Of a stretch of DNA of 64,000 nucleotides, positions 1 through 8,099 are shown piece by piece; position 1 is the stretch's first letter; every line of letters begins with the position of its first letter. The notes below the pieces were generated by a model, which saw only the letters and a program-made list of their open reading frames with translations, was not told where the DNA came from and ran no database searches. A program made the translations under genes and the position numbers. Origin of the DNA: Trebonia sp963785645 (GTDB taxonomy: Bacteria > Actinomycetota > Actinomycetes > Streptosporangiales > Streptosporangiaceae); NCBI GenBank assembly GCA_963785645.1, contig CAWAWG010000012.1, forward strand, positions 124,001 to 188,000, read 5' to 3'.

Positions 1-1080
1 GCCCGTGACGGTGAACAGCATGTACCGGTAGTTCCAGTAGGAAACCCGGCCACGGGAAACCAGCCAGACCGCGACGACGGGGACGATCGCGAATGCCAGG
101 GCGCACACGGCGCTGGACCGGCGGCGTGCGTCGGGCGCCGCCAGCAGCGACGCCAGCGCGAGCAGCATGACCGCGGCGGCGACGGGAATGGAGGCGAACA
201 GCTCCTGCCAGAGGCCGCCGGTGACGCCGATGAGGTCGGCGACGTGCGGTGTGGCGTACCCGCCGATCTGCCAGCTCTGCTGTGAGTGTCCCTCGATCGC
301 CAGCGGCAGCACCAAGACGGCACCGAGCACGAGCGCGGCGCAGAACCGTCTCATCAGCAGCAGCGGCGAGCCTCCCGACGCAAGCCGGACGCCGGGCAGC
401 CGCTTGCCGCTGTCGGCGGTTCCGTCGCCGCCGATGCGCACGGTGTACTGGAGGAAATCCCAGAGCAGGATGATCAGGTGCCCCGATGCGACGCATACCG
501 CGACGAGGTTGGCGGCGCCCGCGGCCGCGAGCACCACCGCGTAGATCGCCCAGCGGGACCAGGTCGGCCGCTCCATGGCCCGCAGGAACATGAGGGTAGC
601 GAGCGCCGCGAAGAGCATCGCGAACGCGTACGGCCTGGCCTCCTGCGCATAGCGGGACACGCTTGGGATCAATGCGAAGACAAGCCCGCTGGCGAGCCCG
701 GCGCCCCCGCCGCCCAGCCGCCGTCCGATGAGCCCGACAACCCCGGCGGCGGCGGCCATCGCGATGACCGACGGAAGGCGCATGGCCGCCGCGGAATCAC
801 CGAACACCGCCATCCACAGGTGCAGCCCGAAGTAGTAGAGGCCGAGCACGGCGTCGATGTTGTGCACCATGGCCCACAGCTGCGGCACGGTACGGCTCGC
901 GGCCGACCAGCTCGCGAGTTCGTCGCGCCACAGCTGCGGCACGCCGATCTCGATCAATCCGAGCGCGGCGGTCACCACGACGGGCACGGCCCAGGTCAAG
1001 TGCGCCACGATGGAGCGACGCGGGGTCGCCTGCTCGGGCGCGGCCACGTCTGACGCTGGGCGGGCGGTTATCGGGTTCAC
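1..1080 (-). CDS. GT-C family glycosyltransferase (PMT/ArnT-like), 3' end off the window
   Basis: Open minus-strand frame from a GTG at 1080 to the left edge, so the C-terminus is missing. The N-terminal half has a membrane segment near residues 28-45, then the loop motif LWRDELASW, followed by RLPS and ARPYA motifs and further hydrophobic segments. A WxDE acidic loop after the first helix is the usual catalytic signature of GT-C enzymes that use polyprenyl-phosphate sugars, such as protein mannosyltransferases (GT39) and ArnT. It would act in the membrane with the active site facing outward. The start lies 5 bases after the stop of the upstream membrane protein, so the two are probably co-transcribed. 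Substrate and acceptor cannot be told. GTG at 1080 was chosen because an in-frame start directly follows the upstream stop; the family call is fairly safe. Confidence 0.7.
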   Translation of the reverse strand, partial: MNPITARPASDVAAPEQATPRRSIVAHLTWAVPVVVTAALGLIEIGVPQLWRDELASWSAASRTVPQLWAMVHNIDAVLGLYYFGLHLWMAVFGDSAAAMRLPSVIAMAAAAGVVGLIGRRLGGGGAGLASGLVFALIPSVSRYAQEARPYAFAMLFAALATLMFLRAMERPTWSRWAIYAVVLAAAGAANLVAVCVASGHLIILLWDFLQYTVRIGGDGTADSGKRLPGVRLASGGSPLLLMRRFCAALVLGAVLVLPLAIEGHSQQSWQIGGYATPHVADLIGVTGGLWQELFASIPVAAAVMLLALASLLAAPDARRRSSAVCALAFAIVPVVAVWLVSRGRVSYWNYRYMLFTVTG

Positions 1081-1085
1081 GACGG

Positions 1086-2555
1086 TCAGACCCTACTGCA
1101 CGGAATGTGAACGTGCCACCAGAGGTGGCTGTATTCGTAGCCTGCCACGCCGGGTTGCATGCATGCTTGCCTGGCGGCTGCGACGACGGCGGTCCATGGC
1201 GGGCTCTCCGAACGGCTATTGACGACGCGGAAGTTGAATCCGACGACGACGGCTAGAAGCAGGGCGAACACGGTAACCGGAGTCCACGCCGCGATGACGG
1301 ACCCCGGTCCGCGGGACGCGACGGTGACGGTCGAGTCACCGCCGGGCACGCCGTCGGGCTCGCCAGCCGCGGGCGCATCGTCTGTCACGCCGCGCGGACG
1401 CAGCATGGCGACGATCGCCGTGTACAGGAGCAGCGCGGGTGCGATAACGTACCGCGGCTGCACGATCTGGTAGTTGTCGACGATCTCGCCGACGAAAAGC
1501 ACAACGCTGAACGCCAGGGCGGTAACCGCGAGCGGCCAGTGCGGCGCGGTCAGCCTCCCGAGCGCGATGACGACAACCGCCACCACGATAGCGCACGCAC
1601 CCCAGACCAGAGCCTCATGGACAGCCATATCGGGGATGCTCAGCGGGATCGGGGCTCCCGAGTAGTTGGTGCCAGGGCCGCCGAGTGCGCGTTCGCCGAA
1701 CAGGGCTCGCGGCACGGCCCGGTTCACGTAGTTATTCAGGATCCACAGCGGGCTGGTGAACAGGTCGTTAGACCGGTTGCTCATCCCCCGCCACTGGACG
1801 CTCCACTGGGCCACCAGGCCCGCCGCCCAGCACACGGCGATGGCGATCGCGGTCTTGGACCGGTCGGCTATCAGCCGTGCCGCGACCAGGGGCGCGAGGA
1901 AGACGGGCAGGATGCTCGTCAACGTGGCGCCGAGCATGATCAGCGGTGCGCATATCTGCCCCGCCCGTGTCACCGGCCGCCAGAGCAGCAGCCAGAAGAG
2001 CCCGTAGAGCGCAATGAACTGCACGGTGGCGAGGTCGTTGTTGACCTGGGTGTAGCCGAGGGGCACGACGCAGGCCGGGGCGGCGACGAGCAGGCGGAGC
2101 CACGGACTGCGCAGGTACGGGCCGCTGGCGATGTAGACGATCAGCCCGAACACCGCGTACTCCGCGGCCGCGGCGGCGGACATGATTCCCGGTGCCCAGG
2201 CGACAGGGAACACCACCGCGACCGCTGTGATCAGGCGCGGCACCACGTCGTAGTAGCCGTTCATCTGGGTGGTGAGCGTCGTCAGGACCGACTGGTGGAG
2301 CGCGTCCTCCAGGAAGTTGCCCGCATCCTCAATCCAGGTCGAGTTCAGCGCGCCGGGGCCAGAGGTGCGCGACAGGCTCACCGCCGCACCGGCAATGACG
2401 AACAGGACGCCGGCCGAGATATGCCGCCAGGTCGGGCACCCGCTTGACGACTGCCTAAACAAGTTCGAGCGGAGCCATTCAGGCAGGCCAGAGAGCCGGG
2501 ACAGGCCGGCGCCGGCGAGCGGTGCCGACGTATCGGTCTTGGTCTGCCTTATCAT
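1086..2555 (-). CDS. polytopic membrane protein, possible GT-C glycosyltransferase (paralogue of 2764-4256)
   Basis: 489 residues with about ten hydrophobic segments. After the first membrane helix comes a short loop ending in the acidic motif STWIEDAGNFL, the position where GT-C enzymes keep catalytic acids; a lipid-linked sugar transferase is therefore possible but not proven. The start ATG at 2555 has AAAGGACGG upstream. The protein aligns along its whole length with the divergent gene at 2764-4256, sharing SLSRT-GPG-LN, the WIEDA loop, YIASGP-LRSPWLRLL, YTQVNNDL, VPRALFGER and a C-terminal W-V-IPCS. The two genes sit back to back, an inverted duplication. A GT-C gene follows downstream at 1080. 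I do not recognise a named family. Confidence 0.65.
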   Translation of the reverse strand: MIRQTKTDTSAPLAGAGLSRLSGLPEWLRSNLFRQSSSGCPTWRHISAGVLFVIAGAAVSLSRTSGPGALNSTWIEDAGNFLEDALHQSVLTTLTTQMNGYYDVVPRLITAVAVVFPVAWAPGIMSAAAAAEYAVFGLIVYIASGPYLRSPWLRLLVAAPACVVPLGYTQVNNDLATVQFIALYGLFWLLLWRPVTRAGQICAPLIMLGATLTSILPVFLAPLVAARLIADRSKTAIAIAVCWAAGLVAQWSVQWRGMSNRSNDLFTSPLWILNNYVNRAVPRALFGERALGGPGTNYSGAPIPLSIPDMAVHEALVWGACAIVVAVVVIALGRLTAPHWPLAVTALAFSVVLFVGEIVDNYQIVQPRYVIAPALLLYTAIVAMLRPRGVTDDAPAAGEPDGVPGGDSTVTVASRGPGSVIAAWTPVTVFALLLAVVVGFNFRVVNSRSESPPWTAVVAAARQACMQPGVAGYEYSHLWWHVHIPCSRV

Positions 2556-2763
2556 CTAGAATCCGTCCTTTGTGCGCAATCTGCGCGCGCGGGCATGGGG
2601 AAACGTGGCTCTCACAATAGCTAATACTTAAGGATCCGCTTGGACTCCGACCAGCCAGGTTTGGAGCCAGTAAGCTGGGCAGAGCGTGATCTGGATGTCG
2701 ACGTCCCCCCGTCTGCGCCGCTTGGAGAGACGCCGCTTAGAGACACACTGCGAAGGGGACCAG
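2556..2763. promoter_or_regulatory. divergent intergenic region between the two paralogous membrane protein genes
   Basis: About 208 bases separate the ATG of the leftward gene and the GTG of the rightward gene. Both edges carry good ribosome binding sites (AAAGGACGG leftward, GAAGGGGA rightward), so promoters for both directions must lie here. The middle around 2610-2640 is less GC-rich than its surroundings. No clear -35/-10 pair or operator dyad was identified. Confidence 0.35.
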
Positions 2764-4256
2764 GTGAGCCAGGAAGCGGGCATGCAAACTGCAGCCGACC
2801 AGACGGGCACGTCCCCACCACGGCGTAACCTGCGGCTATTCGCCGCCGTCGTCGTTAAATGGCTGCGGGAGGACCTTTTCCGCCGCACCGAGAGCGGTCC
2901 GGTCGGCTGGCGGAAGATTCTGCTCGCAGCGGGCTGCGTGGTCGTGGCCATGGCGATCAGCCTGAGCCGGACGGTTGGCCCCGGCTCACTGAACACCATC
3001 TGGATCGAGGACGCGAAGTTCCTGCTTGACCAGGGGCTGAACCACTCCTTCTGGCGCGCGCTCGCGTCCCCGATCAGCAGCTATTACCAGGAACCCGCTC
3101 GCATCTTCACCGAGATCGCGCTCCAGTTCCCGCTCTCCTGGACACCGGGAGTGATGGCGATCTTCGCTGCGGCCCAGTACGCGATGTACGGCCTGGTCGC
3201 CTACATCGCCAGCGGCCCGCACCTGCGCAGCCCGTGGCTCCGCCTGCTCATCGCGGCGCCCGTGTGCGCCATACCGCTCGCCTACACCCAGGTGAACAAT
3301 GACCTGGTGACCGTGCAGTTCTTCGGGCTCTACGGAGCCTTCTGGACGGTGCTTTGGATCCCCGGCACGCGTGCGGGCCGGATCCTGTCGCCTCTCGTCA
3401 TGGCGACCGTGTCCTGGACGGCCGTCCTTAGCATCGGGCTCTTCCCGCTCATCGTGGCCAGGCTGATCGTCGACCGCTCCAAGAACGCCTGGGCCCTGGC
3501 CGTCCTCTGGCCGGCGGCGTGTGGCTCCAGATGAGCGAGACGATTCTCGGCCGGAGCCATCACGACCAATTCGGCTCCAACAGCTTGTCCTTCGTGGTGA
3601 AGAACTACGTGGCCAGGGTGGTGCCGCGAGCGCTGTTCGGCGAGCGTTCGCTCGGCGGCGCGGGAGCGGACTACACCGGCGACCACGCCATCCCGCTGCA
3701 TGTCACCAACGCGACCGCACACGATGCCCTGATCGTTTGCGCCTGGCTGGTAGTCCTCATCATCGTCGTGCTCGCCGTCATCAGGTTCACCGACCCGAAC
3801 TGGACGCTCGCGATCGTCGCCGCGGTGTTCAGCGTGGGCTTCTTCGGCGAAGAGATGCTCATTAACACGTCCGTTGTCCAGCCGCGTTACATCATCGCCC
3901 CGACCATGCTGCTCTACACCGCCCTGGTCGCCCTCATGCGCCCGAAACTGCCGGAAGGCGCGAAACAGCCGGAAGCCGCGGAGCGCCCAGAAGGCGCGAC
4001 GGGCAGTGTGACGGCTCTTCGCTGGCTTCCCTCCGTCGATACGGCCGTTCGCTGGCTTCCCGCCGTCGGGTTCACCGTGCTGCTCTTGGTAGCCGTCACG
4101 CTCAACTTCCGGGTGACCAACGGCCGCACCACCAGCCCGGCCTGGAGCAGCGTGGTCGCCACGGCCCAGAAGGACTGCACCAGGCCTCACGTCACTGCAT
4201 ATACATTCGTGCACGAGTGGTGGTATGTGACAATCCCGTGCAGCAAGGTCGGGTAG
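2764..4256 (+). CDS. polytopic membrane protein paralogue, interrupted by one frameshift near 3520
   Basis: The first frame runs to a stop at 3534 and the second resumes from about 3519 to 4256. Together they match the neighbouring paralogue (1086-2555) end to end, so this is one gene of about 497 residues with one base missing near 3520. GTG at 2764 was chosen because GAAGGGGA lies 6 bases upstream. Shared features are SLSRT-GPG-LN, the TIWIEDAKFLL loop, YIASGPHLRSPW, YTQVNNDL, VPRALFGER and a final VTIPCS. Several membrane spans are evident; a GT-C role is possible for the same reason as its sister. A short repeat of ALRWLPS and AVRWLPA lies near 4015-4065. Whether the break is a real mutation or a sequence error cannot be decided here; the parts after it are still well conserved, which favours an error or a very recent mutation. 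Confidence 0.6.
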
Positions 4257-4273
4257 GGTGTCCGGCGCGGCCA

Positions 4274-4299
4274 GGCTACGCAATAAATGTCACGTAGCC
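4274..4299. terminator. inverted repeat after the membrane protein gene
   Basis: Seven-base arms GGCTACG and CGTAGCC with a 12-base AT-rich loop, 17 bases after the stop of the rightward membrane protein. There is no T tract. It could end that transcript or lie in the leader of the next gene. Confidence 0.35.
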
Positions 4300-4397
4300 A
4301 TTCGCGGTAGGCCGCCAGGACTGCATAGGCTAGTTGCCCTAAACTCGGTGCTCCCCACCAAGGGCGGTTATCATCACAAGTAGAAGCTGAGGACTCA

Positions 4398-5735
4398 ATG
4401 GGTCGTGACGGACAGGTCTTGCGCATCAGCGTCATTGGCACCGGTTACCTGGGCCTCACCCATGCGGTCTGCATGGCGGACCTTGGCCACGAAGTGCTCG
4501 CCATCGACGTTGACGCCGAGAAGATCGCCAAGGCCTCGCGGGGCGAGACGCCATTCTTCGAGCCCGGGCTTGAGCCGCTGCTGCGGAAGAACCTCGACGC
4601 GGGCCGGCTCCGGTTCACCGACTCCTTCGCCGAGGTGGGCCAGTTCGGCGACGTGCACTTCATCTGCGTCGGCACGCCCCAGGTGAAGGACGGCGGCGGG
4701 AGCGCGGACCTGAGCTACGTCTTCAGCGCCGCGGAGGCGCTGGCACCGCACCTCAACCGCGCCACCTTGATCGTGGGCAAGTCCACGGTGCCGGTCGGCA
4801 CGTCACGGGAGATCATCGCGCGCGTCCACGCCGCGGCCCCAGCCGGTGACCTGGTTGACTACGCGTTCAATCCGGAGTTTCTCCGTGAGGGCTACGCCGT
4901 CCAGGACAGCCTGACCCCGGACCGCATCGTGTTCGGCGTCACCTCCGAAGCCGCGGACAGGCTCATGCGCGCCGTCTACTCGATCCCGCTTGCCTCGGGC
5001 ATTCCGGGATTGACCATGGACCTTGAAACTGCGGAACTAGTAAAGGTTGCCGCCAACTCCTTCTTGGCGACCAAGATCTCCTTTATCAACGTAATGGCCG
5101 AGATGTGCGAAGCCTCCGGCGCCGACGTGATCAAGCTCGCGGATGCAATCGGCATTGACGAGCGGATTGGCCGCAAGTTCCTCTCCCCCGGCCTCGGCTT
5201 CGGCGGCGGGTGCCTTCCGAAGGACATCCGCGCCTTCCGCGCCACCGCCGAAGACAAGGGCGTTGACTCGCTCGTGGACCTCTTGACCACCGTGGACACG
5301 ATCAACCTGGGTCGCCGCGACCGGATCATCACCCTGACGCGCGAGGCCCTGGGCGGTAACCTGGCCGGCAAACGAGTCGCCGTGCTCGGTGCCGCTTTCA
5401 AGCCCAACAGCGATGACATCCGCGACTCCCCCAGCCTCGCCATCTCCGGCCGCCTCGCCGACGAAGGCGCGGTCGTCGCCGTCCACGACCCAGTCGCCAT
5501 GCCCAACGCAGCGCGGGTTCGCCCGGATCTCCGGTACGCGGACTCGGTCCACGAGGCGGCCAACGACGCCGATGTCGTTCTGCACCTAACCGAATGGGCC
5601 GACTACCGGGCCATTGACCCGGACGCACTCCGCTCGATCGTGGCCAACCCGGTCCTCATCGACGGCCGCTGCACGCTCGACGCCCCCGCCTGGCGCGCAG
5701 TCGGCTGGACCGTCCTAGTACCCGGCCGCCCCTAG
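4398..5735 (+). CDS. ugd: UDP-glucose 6-dehydrogenase
   Basis: Oxidises UDP-glucose to UDP-glucuronate with two NAD+, in the cytoplasm; the product feeds cell-surface polysaccharides or sugar tailoring. The 445 residues are usual for the family. The N-terminal Rossmann motif VIGTGYLG is at about residues 12-19, STVPVGT and NPEFLREG mark the active site, and the catalytic cysteine lies in GGGCLPKD (Cys272). The C-terminal UDP-binding part follows, with GAAFKPNSDDIRDS. ATG at 4398 was taken; a TTG at 4419 closer to the Rossmann motif is an alternative. The gene stands alone, 141 bases after the membrane proteins, and converges on otsB. Function is secure; its pathway is not, though adjacent putative glycosyltransferases suggest an envelope glycan. 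Confidence 0.93.
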   Translation: MGRDGQVLRISVIGTGYLGLTHAVCMADLGHEVLAIDVDAEKIAKASRGETPFFEPGLEPLLRKNLDAGRLRFTDSFAEVGQFGDVHFICVGTPQVKDGGGSADLSYVFSAAEALAPHLNRATLIVGKSTVPVGTSREIIARVHAAAPAGDLVDYAFNPEFLREGYAVQDSLTPDRIVFGVTSEAADRLMRAVYSIPLASGIPGLTMDLETAELVKVAANSFLATKISFINVMAEMCEASGADVIKLADAIGIDERIGRKFLSPGLGFGGGCLPKDIRAFRATAEDKGVDSLVDLLTTVDTINLGRRDRIITLTREALGGNLAGKRVAVLGAAFKPNSDDIRDSPSLAISGRLADEGAVVAVHDPVAMPNAARVRPDLRYADSVHEAANDADVVLHLTEWADYRAIDPDALRSIVANPVLIDGRCTLDAPAWRAVGWTVLVPGRP

Positions 5736-5913
5736 GAATCCCGTAACTCCCCCACCCACCCCGATCACACCCAGCGGAATCACACAGAAACCACCGGGGT
5801 TAGCGGACCAGCAACGCCGACCACAGGAGACGTACTCGGCGCCGCAGGCGCCGACCCGGGCGCCGCCCGGCGAGGGGGATACGAAGGCTAGTGGAGGGGC
5901 TCCCTTTGCTTTA

Positions 5914-5967
5914 GGGGAGGGACTCCCCCGTGCGCGAGGGGGTCACCGGGGGGGTCGTTCCCCCCGG
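5914..5967. terminator. GC-rich hairpins between convergent ugd and otsB
   Basis: Two hairpins: GGGGAG with CTCCCC (5914-5928, loop 3) and an 8-base perfect stem CCGGGGGG with CCCCCCGG (5946-5967, loop 6). The second overlaps the last codons of otsB. Their position between convergent genes suggests a two-way terminator. The rest of 5736-5942 is GC-rich, with no gene seen. Confidence 0.5.
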
Positions 5968-6770
5968 GGGAGACACAGCCCGGAAACGAACCGCGCTATG
6001 CCTGGCGGGCCGTCGACGACGAGGTCGGCGGCCTTGGCCACCTGCGGCGTTTCCGTGCTCTCGCTGGCGACGGCGCAGCCGGGAATGCCGTCGGCGCGCA
6101 GTCGGCGGATCGCGGCGAAGGCGGTGAGGTCTCCGAGGTCATCGCCGCAGAACACGACGGTGCGGGCCGCGCGTTCGGCGACAAGCCCTCGCAGGGCGGT
6201 TCCCTTGTCCATGCCCGGCGGCCGGATCTCGAGCACGAGCCTGCCAGGTTCGAGCGTGAGCCCGGCTTGCTCGGCGAGCCGGCCGAGGGGTTCGCGCAGC
6301 AGTGCGAGCGCCGCCGCCGGATCCGCCGTGCGTCTGGTGTGCACGGCGAGCGCCGTCCCCTTGTCTTCCACGCTAGTGCCCTCGGGCGCGGCCACCTCGG
6401 CGAGCAGACCGGGCAGCGCTTCGCGCACGGCCTGGACGCCCGGTGGCACCGGAGGTGCGCTTAGCACGCCCGCTTGCCAGCGCTCCGCACCGTAGTGGCC
6501 GAGAACTATCAGGCCGGGCACGGCCGCGAGCCCCCCCAGCGAAACCGCCTCACCGGCGGCCCTGCCGGTAATGACCGCCACGGTGCCGACCCGGCCGGCC
6601 AGCCTGGTCAGCGCCTCGACCGCACCAGGGGCGGGCAGCGCCCGGGCCGGGTCATCGACGATCGGGGCGAGGGTGCCGTCGTAGTCGGTGGCGAAGAGCG
6701 CGGACGCCGGATCGGCCTCCATCGCGGCCAGGCCGGCCTGGCCTTCGGGGGTCGCGCTGGACGGGGGCAC
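5943..6770 (-). CDS. otsB: trehalose-6-phosphate phosphatase
   Basis: HAD-superfamily phosphatase that removes phosphate from trehalose 6-phosphate, the last step of OtsA/OtsB trehalose synthesis. HAD motif I is DYDGTLAP near residue 25, motif II is VITGR, and the C-terminal metal motif is FCGDDLGDLTAF. The cap region includes VEDKGTALAVH and EIRPPGMDKG, typical of OtsB. The open frame extends well upstream of the HAD domain but overlaps the DUF3263 gene there; GTG at 6770, two bases after the DUF3263 stop, was chosen, giving 275 residues, the usual size. The extreme C-terminus is formed by the GC-rich hairpin region. otsA is not in the window. Confidence 0.88.
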   Translation of the reverse strand: MPPSSATPEGQAGLAAMEADPASALFATDYDGTLAPIVDDPARALPAPGAVEALTRLAGRVGTVAVITGRAAGEAVSLGGLAAVPGLIVLGHYGAERWQAGVLSAPPVPPGVQAVREALPGLLAEVAAPEGTSVEDKGTALAVHTRRTADPAAALALLREPLGRLAEQAGLTLEPGRLVLEIRPPGMDKGTALRGLVAERAARTVVFCGDDLGDLTAFAAIRRLRADGIPGCAVASESTETPQVAKAADLVVDGPPGIARFVSGLCLPRGERPPR

Positions 6771-6772
6771 CG

Positions 6773-7021
6773 CTACTTCGTACCCGGGTGCGGTGAGCGT
6801 ATGCGCTGCCGGCGGCCGCGCTGCGACCGGAGCCGCTTGACGAGCACCGGGTCGAACTTCAGCGCCTCCGGACTGTCGATCAGTTCGTTGAGCAACTGGT
6901 AATACCTCGTCGCGGTGATGCCGAGCACCTCGGCAATGGCCTGCTCCTTGGCGCCGGGTGTCCGCCAGGTCCCGCGCTCGAAGGCCAGGACGCGTATGTC
7001 GCGCTCCGACAAAGTCGGCAT
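6773..7021 (-). CDS. DUF3263 domain protein
   Basis: 82 residues, starting MPTLSERD, with a helix-turn-helix-like stretch (AIAEVLGITATRYYQLLNEL) and a basic tail (RSQRGRRQR). This matches the small actinobacterial DUF3263 family, often found directly upstream of otsB as here; the two genes are 2 bases apart and surely co-transcribed. The helical layout suggests DNA binding, but no function has been shown to my knowledge. ATG at 7021 fits the family start. Confidence 0.8.
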   Translation of the reverse strand: MPTLSERDIRVLAFERGTWRTPGAKEQAIAEVLGITATRYYQLLNELIDSPEALKFDPVLVKRLRSQRGRRQRIRSPHPGTK

Positions 7022-7119
7022 CGGCTCCCCTATCTCCCGCAGCGACCACTCCGCCGGGTCCGATGGCGAAAACCGCCATCGTATCGGACAGGCACCGCGA
7101 GACGAAGGACTGCGGGTGC

Positions 7120-7950
7120 ATGTGCTCTAAGCTCCGTTGGGTGGACCCGTTTCACTGTCTCACCTTCCTGACCGACTACGGGCTAGCAGACGCATTCGTG
7201 GCGGTTTGCCATGGGGTGGCCGCCGAGATCGCGCCAGACCTACAGATTACTGACATAACACATCTGATTCCTCCTGGCGACATCCAGCGCGGCGCGGTTG
7301 TCCTCGCCCAGGCCGTCCCGTACTTCCCGCCCGCCGTGCACGTCGCGGTCGTGGACCCGGGCGTGGGGACGGCGCGGCGAGGGGTCGCGGTGGAGGCAGG
7401 GGGCTCGATATTCGTCGGTCCGGACAACGGCCTGCTGTCCGTGGCCATGGCGGCAGCAGGCGGCGCGGCGCGCGCCGTGTCCCTCAGCAACAAGGCGCTG
7501 TGGCGGCATACCACGGCGGCCACGTTTCACGGCCGCGACATCTTCATGCCGGTCGCGGCGCGGCTTGCCACCGGACTGGCACTCGACGAGGCAGGAGATC
7601 CCGTCGAGGTAGCCAGCCTGACCGCGCTCCCACTGCCGGAGTGCCGGATAACCGCCGACGGAGCCAGGGTTGAGGTGGTCACCGTGGACCGGTTCGGCAA
7701 CGTGCAACTCTCGCTGGCCGGCGTCGACGCGCCGCGGGCCGGCCTGGTCCCGGGAGCGACCGTCACGCTGGCGTGGGACGATGGCGAGGTCACGGTCCCC
7801 TTCGTCAGGACCTTCGGCGAGGTCGCGCCGGGGGAGCCGCTCTGCTACCGCGACGGGGGCGACTGGGTCGCCATCGCGGTGGCCGCCGGTGACGCGGCCC
7901 GGCGCTTCGGCCTGCGGCCGGGAACAAAGATGACGCTCGTCGTTATCTGA
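7120..7950 (+). CDS. SAM hydroxide adenosyltransferase (SAM hydrolase, DUF62 family)
   Basis: Member of the fluorinase/chlorinase superfamily whose common form splits S-adenosylmethionine with water into adenosine and methionine. The 276 residues cover both domains. Family motifs are FLTDYGLADAFV near the N-terminus with the SAM-binding Asp, ITHLIPPGD, VVDPGVGT, FVGPDNGLL, TFHGRDIF, and a C-terminal beta-barrel with DRFGNVQLS. The FHGRD stretch is the usual hydrolase form rather than the halide-binding loop of fluorinases, so a halogenase role is unlikely. ATG at 7120 was chosen, with GAAGGA about 10 bases upstream; the open frame continues further upstream without family similarity. Divergent from DUF3263-otsB with about 98 bases between. 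Confidence 0.88.
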   Translation: MCSKLRWVDPFHCLTFLTDYGLADAFVAVCHGVAAEIAPDLQITDITHLIPPGDIQRGAVVLAQAVPYFPPAVHVAVVDPGVGTARRGVAVEAGGSIFVGPDNGLLSVAMAAAGGAARAVSLSNKALWRHTTAATFHGRDIFMPVAARLATGLALDEAGDPVEVASLTALPLPECRITADGARVEVVTVDRFGNVQLSLAGVDAPRAGLVPGATVTLAWDDGEVTVPFVRTFGEVAPGEPLCYRDGGDWVAIAVAAGDAARRFGLRPGTKMTLVVI

Positions 7951-8099
7951 GAACCACAATGGCCCCCGCCGACACTACCGTCATGAAATAGTTAACGGAC
8001 CACACGTTCCGCAATACGTAGATACATGGCAACATTAGGGACGATTTTTCAGCATGTAGCCACATGCGCAAGTCGCCTTTTGTCCCATCTGGAGTACGC

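Noticed and set aside
286..1053. 255-residue plus-strand open frame at the left edge
   Set aside because: Rich in Arg/His/Gly/Glu without family motifs; it is the antisense shadow of the glycosyltransferase.
5736..5942. A tRNA or small gene between ugd and otsB
   Set aside because: No cloverleaf or coding pattern; only GC-rich hairpins.
7120..7950. Possible fluorinase or chlorinase
   Set aside because: Motifs match the common SAM hydroxide adenosyltransferases, and no halogen-metabolism genes are nearby.
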